A stretch of DNA of 64,000 bases from Streptococcus sciuri (GTDB lineage: Bacteria > Bacillota > Bacilli > Lactobacillales > Streptococcaceae), in assembly GCF_024814375.1 (NCBI RefSeq), contig NZ_JANUXX010000002.1:89209-153208 (forward strand), given 5' to 3'. The translations under genes and the position numbers were made by a program. Position 1 is the first letter of the stretch, and each line of letters starts with the position of its first letter. The notes below the pieces were generated by a model. That model was not told the origin of the DNA. It did no database searches and saw only the letters and a program-made list of their open reading frames with translations. Shown here piece by piece: positions 1 to 7,868 of the stretch.

Positions 1-209
1 TCTAAAAAAAAGATAAACAATATAAAAACATAAAAACCAATAGTAGATACTTTTTCTTCTCTTTCTAAAAGTTCAATATTTAGTTCATTGATTTCCTTAG
101 GGCTTATAGTGTAGAATTTATGTTTCTCTTTATCTTTTACCACGTAAGCATCATTTTCACCAAATACTTCATATCTAAAACTATTAAACGTTTTCAAAGT
201 TTTCTTCAT
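1..209 (-). CDS. Partial membrane-protein gene downstream of the radical SAM gene, cut by the window edge (YydH-like candidate)
   Basis: An open frame of 69 codons without a stop runs off the left edge. Its ATG lies inside the 3' end of the radical SAM gene (26-bp overlap) and is preceded by AAAGGA at about 7 nt, so translational coupling is likely. The visible protein has a charged N-terminal part (MKKTLKTFNSFRYEVFGEND) and then enters a hydrophobic stretch (FYVFILFIFFL) that looks like the first membrane segment. In Bacillus yydFGHIJ loci a membrane protein, YydH, follows the epimerase YydG. That position makes a YydH-like role plausible, but this is inferred from context only. Confidence 0.55.
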   Translation of the reverse strand, partial: MKKTLKTFNSFRYEVFGENDAYVVKDKEKHKFYTISPKEINELNIELLEREEKVSTIGFYVFILFIFFL

Positions 210-1116
210 AATAATCCTTTATATCATCTGATATTGCTCTTATTTTTTCTACATCAGAAAAAATAAATCTACATATCTCACAACTAGATACAAATTTTTG
301 CTTACTTAAATCTAGATGCATTTTTTCTATAAACCATTTAAAGCCCTCTTTCTTCAATATGTATAATAATATGTTTGAATAAAGTTGAGACTCTAATTTC
401 TCAACTCCGTCCCCTGTAATACTCCCAATTCTAAGATTGCTTTCAAATACAGATGGTGAGCAACAAGGGTATATATAGCCATCATGATGTACTACAAATT
501 CCCAGCCAGTTGCAGGACAACTTAGTTCGAGCTCTCTCACTGTTTTTAAATATAAATCATCAACATTCAAATTTGTTGCTCGTCCAACAGGAGATGCTGG
601 AACCATTGTTATTTGAATACCAAATATGCTTTCTCCCAAATCTCTAAGTAATCCAACACCAATGTGTTTTTTATCTACCACCATATTTAACGCTACACCA
701 ATATCAAATTTCTTTATAAGTGTTAGTAAACGTTTGATATTGGCAATAGGGATATATTCAGCGTGATAGTCATCATAACTAATAGTCAAATAGTTTAGAC
801 CAGCTAATTTTAGCTCTGACAACATTCTTTCTGTTGTAGTTTCAGATGTTGCCCAAAAGCCATTAGAAATCAAGGTAACTTCTTTACCTACTGACGATAG
901 TCTTTGAATTATTTCTAATACTTTATTTTTACGTAAAAGAGCTTCGCCACCTGTTAAAGAAACAACTTTAACTTCATCATGACTCTCAGCATAAGATACA
1001 ACTTTTTCAATCTCATCATCTGTTAGATAATTATTAGAATTTGGTAAACACTCGAAACAACAGTGAGAACACTTCGCATTACACCTTTGTGTAAGATTAA
1101 TAACAATACTTTTCAT
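184..1116 (-). CDS. Radical SAM peptide-modifying enzyme, YydG (epipeptide epimerase)-like
   Basis: A 310-aa protein with a CxxxCxxC radical SAM cluster motif at Cys12/16/19 (CNAKCSHC), followed by the SAM-binding segment SLTGGEAL. The C-terminal half carries further cysteines in HHDGYIYPCCSPSVFE and SSCEIC, suggesting an auxiliary Fe-S cluster. The segments LISNGFW, ISYDDYHAEY and KKEGFKWF resemble what is known of Bacillus YydG, which epimerises residues of the peptide YydF to D-configuration. Substrate and reaction are therefore inferred. The gene is followed by an overlapping membrane-protein gene, but no precursor peptide is recognisable in the ~200 bp before it. No strong Shine-Dalgarno sequence is seen beyond GGGGTGATT just upstream of the ATG. 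Confidence 0.75.
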   Translation of the reverse strand: MKSIVINLTQRCNAKCSHCCFECLPNSNNYLTDDEIEKVVSYAESHDEVKVVSLTGGEALLRKNKVLEIIQRLSSVGKEVTLISNGFWATSETTTERMLSELKLAGLNYLTISYDDYHAEYIPIANIKRLLTLIKKFDIGVALNMVVDKKHIGVGLLRDLGESIFGIQITMVPASPVGRATNLNVDDLYLKTVRELELSCPATGWEFVVHHDGYIYPCCSPSVFESNLRIGSITGDGVEKLESQLYSNILLYILKKEGFKWFIEKMHLDLSKQKFVSSCEICRFIFSDVEKIRAISDDIKDYYEENFENV

Positions 1117-1174
1117 CTAATCACCCCACAAATAAAAAGATACATACAAGATATAACTAAATCTTCACTCTAAA

Positions 1175-1189
1175 TTGTAATCGTTATCA
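1175..1189. promoter_or_regulatory. Possible Fur/PerR-type box upstream of the radical SAM operon
   Basis: TTGTAATCGTTATCA matches the 7-1-7 Fur or PerR consensus at 11 of 14 fixed positions for either. It lies about 60 bp upstream of the radical SAM start, in the only plausible promoter region. Such AT-rich matches arise by chance, so this is a weak call. Confidence 0.25.
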
Positions 1190-1319
1190 TTAGCTATAAT
1201 GTACAATTTCTTGTTTGAAATTTCAATAAATTGAGAATTATTAATTGTGAAAATTATCCTAAAAATAGAGCAAATAAAAATCTAAAAATATATTATTTAA
1301 GTGATGCCAGTGTTCCTTT

Positions 1320-4300
1320 CTAGTCTAATGATTTCTTAAAGTTTTCTGCCTGCCCCAATACTTGCTCAAAAACTTCTTCATTCCATTGTGGAGGATAACC
1401 ATTTTCATATAGTAAGACTGTTAAATCAACATTCAACTGCGCCTTAATATCTTCACGCTTTGACCAGTCTGCATACTGTGCTTTATCATCTACCAACTCT
1501 TTGATAGCTTTAGCAAGTTCCATACATTTGTCATCAGCATACTCAAATTCATGTTCATCACGTACTTTAATCAAAATATCATAGAAGACTTTTTCTTCAT
1601 AAGATACGCCCATAGCTTGGAAGGAATTCATATCAATTTGAAGGTCTTCCAAAATCTTCATGACTTCTTCAGACAAACCATCAACAAATTGAGCCATCTC
1701 CTCTGATGAAAATACAAGTTCATCACGGTTATTATAATTCTCTATTACCTCGGTCAAGCGTTCTGAAAACTCAATTGCTTTGACAAGGTTAGTTGCCCCG
1801 TACTGGTCAATGGCACGTTTCAAAAGTTTCAAAAGAGCATTGAATTTGGTAATTGGCATTTCCAATTCATTCAATTGTTCAAGGAAGTTCTCATCAAATA
1901 GTTCTAACTTATCGTTATTGACAATATCCTCAACACCTGTAGAAGCGATGGCATCTTCAATCATTTTTTGAACATGTTTATTCATAGTTTCAGCATCAGG
2001 AGCTGTTCCCTTGGTCTGCTTGTAAATGATTGAGCGAATAGCAAGGTAGAATTGAGCTTTTTCTACCTCATTATCCCTTAGTTCACCCGATGGATAAACT
2101 ATCTCATAAGCGCTCTTCATTCTACGGGAAAGATACATAAAGCGAGTTTCCATGTCTTTAAGCATCTGTAGGTATTCAGCAGCTCGATTTAAGCACAAGA
2201 GACGCTCTTCAGGTCTTCCATTGAAGAAATCTGTGGCATCAAATTTCCCCACCAATTCGTCAATCAAACTCAATTGATTTCTAAACACCTTTAGACTAAT
2301 TCCTAGTTCATCAACTGGACTTTCTTTCTCCCCTCCGTACATCTTGATGGCTTCCATCATAGAACGTTTGATACCAATGTAGTCAACAACAAAACCATGG
2401 TCTTTGCCTTCAAAAACACGGTTAACACGGGAAATTGTCTGAATCAAGGTATGTTTCTTCAAAGGTTTATCAATGTACATCACAGCAAGAGATGGGACGT
2501 CAAAACCTGTAATCCACATATCAACTACAATTACAATTTGGAAATTTGAGCTGGTATTCTTAAAGGCTTTATCCAAGCTTTTACGATGTTCAGTAGTTCC
2601 GAGAAGATTGTACATATCTTCTTCGTCATCCTTACCACGAGTTGCAACTATATTGACCTTAGGAAAAGCTGTTAATTCTTCAAGCTCTTTTTCGGATAAA
2701 TCATCACGTTCAGTTTTCTTGGCAACAAACCATTCCGGACGAACTTTTTCAAGCTCTTTGTAAACTTTGTAAGCATGTTCACGATTTGAACATACAATCA
2801 TGGCTTTTTGAACAATATCGGGCTTCTCACTAACTACTTTTTCATAGTGCTCAGCAATGTCTTCAACAACCTTTCGTATACGGTCAGGATGGCTCAAAAT
2901 CTGAGTCATATTCGCCATGGCACGTTTACTGGCTTCAATCTGCTCCGTATTTGCTCCTGCTTCTTCAACAGATTTGTAGTAATTATCAATCTCATCTACT
3001 TGCTGTTGATTCGTGATAACACGAGCTAATCGAGGCTCATAAGAGATTTTCACTGTGATACCGTCATCCGTAGCCTCTCTCATGGTATACTGTTCAACTA
3101 CTTCACCAAAGACATGAAGCGTTTCATCAATTGGCGTTCCAGTAAATCCAGCATAGGTGGCATTAGGAAAGCTATCACGCAAATACTTGGCAAAACCATA
3201 AGTAGTCTCTACACCTTTATCTGTATATTTGAGCTTTGCTCCAATATTGGTCTGTGTACGATGTGCTTCATCTGAAATACAGATAATATTGGTTCGTTCT
3301 GAAAGTAAACCTGTAGCCTCCTCAAATTTTTGGATCGTTGTAATATAGACACCACCACTTTGATTAAACGACAATTCTTCTTTCAACTCAGCACGACTAC
3401 CAATAGTCTTAACATTTTCCGTCTTCAAATAACGCTTTGAGTTTTCAAACAAAGCACTGGTCTGAGAGCTTAAATCCTCACGGTCAACAAGGATGATGAC
3501 CGTTGGAGACTTGAAAATATCCCTATCGTGAGTTCCAAGTAAGCGTGAAAGGAAAAGCATCGTATTCGTCTTCCCTGAACCAGTTGCACCAAAATAAGTG
3601 CCCCCTTTTCCATCACCATGAGGCTTCATGTGCTCCTTGATGTTCTCTAGCATCTTGATGGAAGCGAAAAATTGAGGATAACGAGTGACAATGGTCGTCT
3701 CTTTTTCATCTGAATCAGGATAGTAGATGAAATCACGCAAGATAGAAACAACTCTATCCTTTGCAAAAGCACCGTGAATCATTGTCAATAGAGCTGAAAT
3801 ACCATTGGCTACTTTTTCATTATCATTGGCTTTATTCCATGAATAATAGTATTCATAAGGGGTAAAAATAGACCCTAATTTCGTATTAGCCCCATCAGAG
3901 ATGACAGAGAGGAATGAATACTTCAAGAGGGTGGGGATATCACGTCTGTAACGAATACAAACCTGTTTCCAAGCATCATAGACGGTTGTTGTCTCCTGAA
4001 TAGCTGTTTTGAACTCAAAAATGGCAACAGGAATCCCATTGATAAACAGGAGCATGTCAGGACGGCGCTCACGCTCATCTTGAACAGTAAATTGATTAAC
4101 AACCTTGAAAATGTTATTCTCTGGCTTATCATAATCAATATAGTCAATATGAAGTGTCTCTTTTTGAGAATCCTCCCGAATTAAATTGAATCCCTCATTA
4201 ATGAGATAAAAAGCTTCTCGATTTGCTGTATAGACAGGTTTGCTTGGAAGGTATTTAAGTTTATAGACGACTTTATCAAGCTCGACACTTGTTAATTCAG

Positions 4301-4454
4301 GATAGCGATGCTTCAAGAAATCTTTCAAATCATCTTCAAGTAAAACCTCATCATATTTTCGATTCAGCTTATGCCCATCAAGATAGGCATACCCCATTTC
4401 TTGAAAAAGCTCAATAATCGCCATTTCAAGCTGTGTTTCAGTAAATTTAGCCAT
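1320..4454 (-). CDS. hsdR: Type I restriction enzyme R subunit HsdR
   Basis: The motor/endonuclease subunit of a type I restriction-modification complex; it translocates DNA using ATP and cuts at a distance from unmethylated sites. The protein is about 1044 aa. An N-terminal PD-(D/E)xK nuclease region shows RPD near residue 131 and EFK near 147. The SF2 helicase core has Walker A ATGSGKT near 290 and DEAH near 395. The C-terminal part is helical, as in the family. The ATG of MAKFTETQ is preferred over an upstream in-frame start because AAGGAGG lies 9 nt before it. This start overlaps the hsdS stop by 8 bp, consistent with coupled translation of a single operon. No disabling mutation is visible. 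Confidence 0.95.
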   Translation of the reverse strand: MAKFTETQLEMAIIELFQEMGYAYLDGHKLNRKYDEVLLEDDLKDFLKHRYPELTSVELDKVVYKLKYLPSKPVYTANREAFYLINEGFNLIREDSQKETLHIDYIDYDKPENNIFKVVNQFTVQDERERRPDMLLFINGIPVAIFEFKTAIQETTTVYDAWKQVCIRYRRDIPTLLKYSFLSVISDGANTKLGSIFTPYEYYYSWNKANDNEKVANGISALLTMIHGAFAKDRVVSILRDFIYYPDSDEKETTIVTRYPQFFASIKMLENIKEHMKPHGDGKGGTYFGATGSGKTNTMLFLSRLLGTHDRDIFKSPTVIILVDREDLSSQTSALFENSKRYLKTENVKTIGSRAELKEELSFNQSGGVYITTIQKFEEATGLLSERTNIICISDEAHRTQTNIGAKLKYTDKGVETTYGFAKYLRDSFPNATYAGFTGTPIDETLHVFGEVVEQYTMREATDDGITVKISYEPRLARVITNQQQVDEIDNYYKSVEEAGANTEQIEASKRAMANMTQILSHPDRIRKVVEDIAEHYEKVVSEKPDIVQKAMIVCSNREHAYKVYKELEKVRPEWFVAKKTERDDLSEKELEELTAFPKVNIVATRGKDDEEDMYNLLGTTEHRKSLDKAFKNTSSNFQIVIVVDMWITGFDVPSLAVMYIDKPLKKHTLIQTISRVNRVFEGKDHGFVVDYIGIKRSMMEAIKMYGGEKESPVDELGISLKVFRNQLSLIDELVGKFDATDFFNGRPEERLLCLNRAAEYLQMLKDMETRFMYLSRRMKSAYEIVYPSGELRDNEVEKAQFYLAIRSIIYKQTKGTAPDAETMNKHVQKMIEDAIASTGVEDIVNNDKLELFDENFLEQLNELEMPITKFNALLKLLKRAIDQYGATNLVKAIEFSERLTEVIENYNNRDELVFSSEEMAQFVDGLSEEVMKILEDLQIDMNSFQAMGVSYEEKVFYDILIKVRDEHEFEYADDKCMELAKAIKELVDDKAQYADWSKREDIKAQLNVDLTVLLYENGYPPQWNEEVFEQVLGQAENFKKSLD

Positions 4455-5562
4455 TGGCTTTCGCCTCCTTAATAGCTCCTGCAATCAAAATTGGACAAAG
4501 GTCTTTGATTTGCTGTTTAAGCCTCTCATTGATTTGCTTGCGTTCCAAGTATACTTTATAAATGCTAGCTAAACTATTCTGAAAATCTTCATTAGCTATT
4601 GGTATTTCAACCTCACAGAACCTTCCCCATTCTAAAGAACCTCGAACACTACTATCGCTATTAAACCAACATCTCAAATCAAAATCAGTAGTTGACATAA
4701 CCATCATTAAATAATCAGAATTTATATTTTCTCTAGCTTTGAATGTAAAGTATGCACTAGAAATCATATAGTTTTTACCGCTTGTGTTCTGAGCAATAGT
4801 TATTCTTCTATCACGCCCAACCTTCATTAAGACCGCTGCGAAATCATTGGGATACACAACTTTATATTTCGTAAAATCTAATCCCCTAGAGTTAGCTATC
4901 GAATCAATGAAGTAATTCTCCATGCTCAATCCTTTAAAAGCAAAATCTTCATTATTCTTATTTCTGATATCAAATAATTCTATATAATCCCCAATCATTT
5001 GTTTAGGAGCGGTTTTTTGAAGTTTTGCAATTGTTGCATCACACACCAGCTTCAAATCTTCTAGCCCATTTTCATAGGCTTTTTGATTAGCCAGCATGGC
5101 TTGATAGACAGCAACATACTTTTCTTGGATATCTAGCGGAGGAAGATCAATTTCGATATCACATAATGCTTTCCATGAAAAAACTTCTGTGGAACTTCCC
5201 CATGAATCAAACACCGCTTTTCTATCCCATTCATTACGATTAAAATACATGAAAAGATAAATCGGATTAACTCTATCAACTTCCTTCACCTTGAATGCAA
5301 TGTTGTTCCAACTAATTATAAACGGTTTGTCAGTTTGGTTAAAACCTAATCCAATCTTCTTACCATGAGTACGTGGGTTATATATGAACTCATTAGGATT
5401 AACAATCAAAAATTTACTTAGGTCCGTATTTTTTACTTTTGCTTTTGTCGGTATAACTTCTTTATCAATAGTCATCCCTTTAACATCATTAGTTGCATAT
5501 ACACCATCAGAATTTACAGTTAGAGACTGCTCAATTATACTTCCTAATTTAGTTAATACCAT
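4447..5562 (-). CDS. hsdS: Type I restriction-modification specificity subunit HsdS
   Basis: The target-recognition subunit, which positions HsdM and HsdR on a bipartite DNA site. About 371 aa, arranged as two target recognition domains, each followed by a helical spacer (LPPLDIQEKYVAVYQAMLAN and the C-terminal SLASIYKVYLERKQINERLK). The ATG chosen has AAGGGG about 7 nt upstream and lies inside the 3' end of hsdM; a TTG two codons earlier is the alternative. A single hsdS is present, with no second specificity gene or recombinase nearby, so shuffling by inversion is not indicated. Confidence 0.93.
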   Translation of the reverse strand: MVLTKLGSIIEQSLTVNSDGVYATNDVKGMTIDKEVIPTKAKVKNTDLSKFLIVNPNEFIYNPRTHGKKIGLGFNQTDKPFIISWNNIAFKVKEVDRVNPIYLFMYFNRNEWDRKAVFDSWGSSTEVFSWKALCDIEIDLPPLDIQEKYVAVYQAMLANQKAYENGLEDLKLVCDATIAKLQKTAPKQMIGDYIELFDIRNKNNEDFAFKGLSMENYFIDSIANSRGLDFTKYKVVYPNDFAAVLMKVGRDRRITIAQNTSGKNYMISSAYFTFKARENINSDYLMMVMSTTDFDLRCWFNSDSSVRGSLEWGRFCEVEIPIANEDFQNSLASIYKVYLERKQINERLKQQIKDLCPILIAGAIKEAKANG

Positions 5563-7141
5563 ACCCAATCCCCTTAAAGGCTTCTTCTAGACTAGCTTGT
5601 GAGGCTTTTTCTATTGATAAGACTTCTTTCATCTCGGCTTGGATTCGTGCCATTTCCACATCGTAGTCAATATCCAAATCATGGTCGATAAATGCCACAT
5701 ATTTAGATGGGGCAAGTGAGTAATTAGCTTCTCGAATTTCCTCAAGTGTCGCCGTTTGACAGAGTTCCGCCACATCTTCATATCCTTCCCCTATTTGCCA
5801 AGCATGATAAATCCGCTTAATTTCAGCAATTTGGTCATCAGTTAGAACAGTCTTTTTCTTGTTTTTTCCTTTTTCATAAACATACTTCTCGATATGCCCA
5901 TCCCAACGTCTCAAGTCGCAAAAAAGTATTTCATGCTCACGATTACGAAATAAGTGACCATTTTTCTCACCACCCTTTTTGTTATTATTGAGAATCCAAA
6001 GGGTAACTGAAATGTCAGTTGTATAGAACATATCACGAGGTAAAACGATAATGGCTTCTATCTTATCATTTTCAATCAACTGCTTACGGATTTCGTATTC
6101 CACACCATCAGCATTCAGGGCGCCGTTTGCCAATAGAAAACCTGCAACCCCATCTGTCACATCAAGTTTTGATAACATATGAAGAATCCAAGCATAATTG
6201 GCATTGGAAACAGGAGGAACTTGATAGCCTTCCCAACGAGAATCATCTAATAACTCATTATCACTACGCCAATTTTTCAAGTTGAACGGTGGATTGGCCA
6301 TGATATAATCAACTTTCATATCTTTATGTTGGTCATCTGTAAAACTAGAAGATTCACCATAAGGCTTACTACCTAAATTATATGAAATCCCCCGAATAGC
6401 AAGATTCATCTTAGCAAGGCGACGTGTATCAGGATTTTTCTCCTGACCGATAATAGAGATGTTTTTCTTATTCCCATGATGTTGTTCAATGAATTTCATT
6501 GATTGAACAAACATCCCTCCAGAACCACAAGCGGGGTCATAGACACGACCAGAATATGGTTCAATCAACTCTGCAATCAGTTTAACCGCTGAAGGCGGAG
6601 TATAGAATTCTCCCTCTTCCTTGGTACTGGTTACAGCGTAAGACTGCATAAAATATTCATAAACACGACCAATCAAATCATCTTCATGGAATTTTTGAGG
6701 GTCAATTTTATTGATTTCATCAATTAGGTTTTTAAGGGTGCGAATTTCAACTCCTAAACTAGTATAGAACCCGTTCAGCAAAGCTCCTTCTAACGACTTG
6801 TTTTCTTTCTCAAGTTCAGACATTGCCTTATCAATCTTTACAGCAATATCATTTGCACTTGCTTCTTGAACAATGTACGACCAACGACTTTCTTTTTTTA
6901 GGTAGAAGACGTTTTCTGCGGTATAGAAATTCTTATTATTCAAAAAAACTTCATTTTCCCCGTATTGTTCAATAATTTCCAAGCGACGTTTTTCAAACTT
7001 ATCACTAGCAAACTTGATAAAGACCAAACCGATGACTGCATCACGGTTCTTTTCAGTACCACCTGCACCACGAAGGGCATTACGGCAATTAAATAGGATT
7101 TGTTCAAGAGTTGTTTCTTTCTCAACTGCTTTTTTAGCCAT
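5549..7141 (-). CDS. hsdM: Type I restriction-modification DNA methyltransferase HsdM
   Basis: An adenine-N6 methyltransferase of 530 aa. The SAM-binding motif DPACGSGG lies at about residues 202-209 and the catalytic NPPF at about 283-286; an N-terminal helical domain precedes them. A good ribosome site (GGAGG, about 10 nt before the ATG) supports the start. It is the first gene of the hsdM-hsdS-hsdR operon; the three genes overlap one another. The 5' leader contains a pentanucleotide tandem repeat and a short hairpin, so expression of the whole system may vary with repeat number. Confidence 0.96.
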   Translation of the reverse strand: MAKKAVEKETTLEQILFNCRNALRGAGGTEKNRDAVIGLVFIKFASDKFEKRRLEIIEQYGENEVFLNNKNFYTAENVFYLKKESRWSYIVQEASANDIAVKIDKAMSELEKENKSLEGALLNGFYTSLGVEIRTLKNLIDEINKIDPQKFHEDDLIGRVYEYFMQSYAVTSTKEEGEFYTPPSAVKLIAELIEPYSGRVYDPACGSGGMFVQSMKFIEQHHGNKKNISIIGQEKNPDTRRLAKMNLAIRGISYNLGSKPYGESSSFTDDQHKDMKVDYIMANPPFNLKNWRSDNELLDDSRWEGYQVPPVSNANYAWILHMLSKLDVTDGVAGFLLANGALNADGVEYEIRKQLIENDKIEAIIVLPRDMFYTTDISVTLWILNNNKKGGEKNGHLFRNREHEILFCDLRRWDGHIEKYVYEKGKNKKKTVLTDDQIAEIKRIYHAWQIGEGYEDVAELCQTATLEEIREANYSLAPSKYVAFIDHDLDIDYDVEMARIQAEMKEVLSIEKASQASLEEAFKGIGYGIN

Positions 7142-7190
7142 TACAAAACACCTCCATTCTCACAAAATGAAGGCGTTTTTTCGCTCGCTG

Positions 7191-7211
7191 AAAAAAGGTA
7201 GAAACTACCTT
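7191..7211 (-). terminator. Short hairpin plus T-run in the hsdM leader, possible attenuator
   Basis: Read on the minus strand, AAGGTAG-TTT-CTACCTT forms a perfect 7-bp stem with a 3-nt loop, followed by a short T-run. It lies between the predicted transcription start and the hsdM ribosome site, so it could terminate some transcripts. The stem is short, so it may only be a weak pause or attenuation site. Confidence 0.4.
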
Positions 7212-7215
7212 ATGC

Positions 7216-7250
7216 TGTGCTGTGCTGTGCTGTGCTGTGCTGTGCTGTGC
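7216..7250. repeat. Pentanucleotide tandem repeat (TGTGC)7 upstream of hsdM
   Basis: Seven perfect TGTGC units in a row, preceded by an imperfect unit (TATGC). On the coding (minus) strand the unit reads GCACA. The repeat starts about 7 nt downstream of the predicted -10 box, so it lies at or just after transcription start +1 in the hsdM leader. Simple repeats of this type change copy number by slipped-strand mispairing, a known route to phase variation. Confidence 0.95.
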
Positions 7251-7256
7251 TAATAG

Positions 7257-7284
7257 ATTGTATCACATTAAATCTCCTAGTCAA
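7257..7284 (-). promoter_or_regulatory. Predicted promoter of hsdM-hsdS-hsdR
   Basis: On the minus strand: TTGACT, 16-nt spacer, TACAAT, with an extended -10 TG (TGATACAAT). The predicted start falls at about 7250, the first base of the pentanucleotide repeat. Confidence 0.75.
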
Positions 7285-7373
7285 CTTATTACTTACCATT
7301 ATATCATTTTAATAGAATCTTTGAAAAAAGGTACGTGTTTTTGTGCACTATCCGTGCATTTTTCAAGAGATTT

Positions 7374-7525
7374 TTAATCGTTTTTCCAATCATACTCAGA
7401 ACGAGTTAAACCAACTGTACCAGATTGTTCCTGAACATCTTCTCCATTAATAGAGACAATTGAAAGTCTGTTATATTAGACTCATTAAAAATTCTTGCAT
7501 TGAGATTTCTTTTTGTTGTCCTCAC
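7374..7525 (-). pseudogene. Small frameshifted ORF upstream of the hsd operon
   Basis: A GTG with AAAAAGGGGA at about 7 nt opens a frame reading MRTTKRNLNARIFNESNITD. A second frame then continues to a stop as RLSIVSINGEDVQEQSGTVG and beyond (ending SEYDWKND). Read together after one frameshift they make a ~50-residue product with sensible composition. No family is recognised. Low confidence that it was ever a gene; its position beside a restriction locus fits accessory-region debris. Confidence 0.3.
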
Positions 7526-7632
7526 GTTAATTTCCCCTTTTTAGGATAAATCCATATAGAATAGATAATTGACCTTTTTAATATAATAACAGTTGCTGAA
7601 ATAAAACCTTACGCAAGTCTATTTGAGAGGAG

Positions 7633-7707
7633 GTGTTAAGTACACATTAGATCTTTGGCGTCTTACTTGCTATTGTGGCAGAAGTAATCGCAAATAAAAA
7701 AACTTAA
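7633..7707 (+). pseudogene. Remnant of a small hydrophobic peptide gene
   Basis: AGGAGG directly precedes a GTG. After five codons and an in-frame TAG, the same frame reads IFGVLLAIVAEVIANKKT and stops. The hydrophobic stretch with a charged tail, and the terminator immediately after it, resemble small membrane toxins of type I toxin-antitoxin systems (Fst-like). The stop and missing ATG suggest decay. Identity is a guess from shape only. Confidence 0.22.
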
Positions 7708-7722
7708 GCTTTTTTAAGTTTT
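7699..7722 (+). terminator. Terminator-like hairpin after the small peptide remnant
   Basis: AAAACTTAA and TTAAGTTTT form a 9-bp stem around a 6-nt loop, followed by a T-rich stretch. Confidence 0.45.
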
Positions 7723-7783
7723 ATTTAAGCAGTCATTACTATAATACAATTATCCTAAAACTTTTCTTTTTCATAAATCTCCT

Positions 7784-7822
7784 AAGAGAGAAGCCAGAAT
7801 CACTAGGTTTCTCTCTTTTTTA
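7784..7822 (+). terminator. Rho-independent terminator
   Basis: AAGAGAGAA and TTCTCTCTT pair across a ~16-nt loop and are followed by TTTTTATT on the plus strand. Confidence 0.5.
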
Positions 7823-7833
7823 TTTTCATATCT

Positions 7834-7863
7834 AAAAAAGTTCGAGTAAAACTCGAACTTTTT
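7834..7863 (-). terminator. Bidirectional terminator after the YhgE/Pip gene
   Basis: AAAAAGTTCGAG-TAAAA-CTCGAACTTTTT is a perfect 12-bp stem. It sits just past the stop codon of the minus-strand membrane-protein gene. Confidence 0.85.
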
Positions 7864-7868
7864 GTTGT

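Noticed and set aside
1117..1320. Short minus-strand ORFs considered as epipeptide precursors (e.g. MYLFICGVIR, or the frame ending IIANDNDYNLE)
   Set aside because: They lack either a start codon or a ribosome site and share no recognisable feature with YydF.
4447..7141. Phase-variable hsdS shuffling by inversion
   Set aside because: Only one hsdS is present, with no recombinase or inverted hsdS copies in the window.
7014..7253. Plus-strand ORF ending in a Cys/Leu/Ala/Val repeat
   Set aside because: It is antisense to hsdM and reads through the pentanucleotide repeat; no ribosome site.
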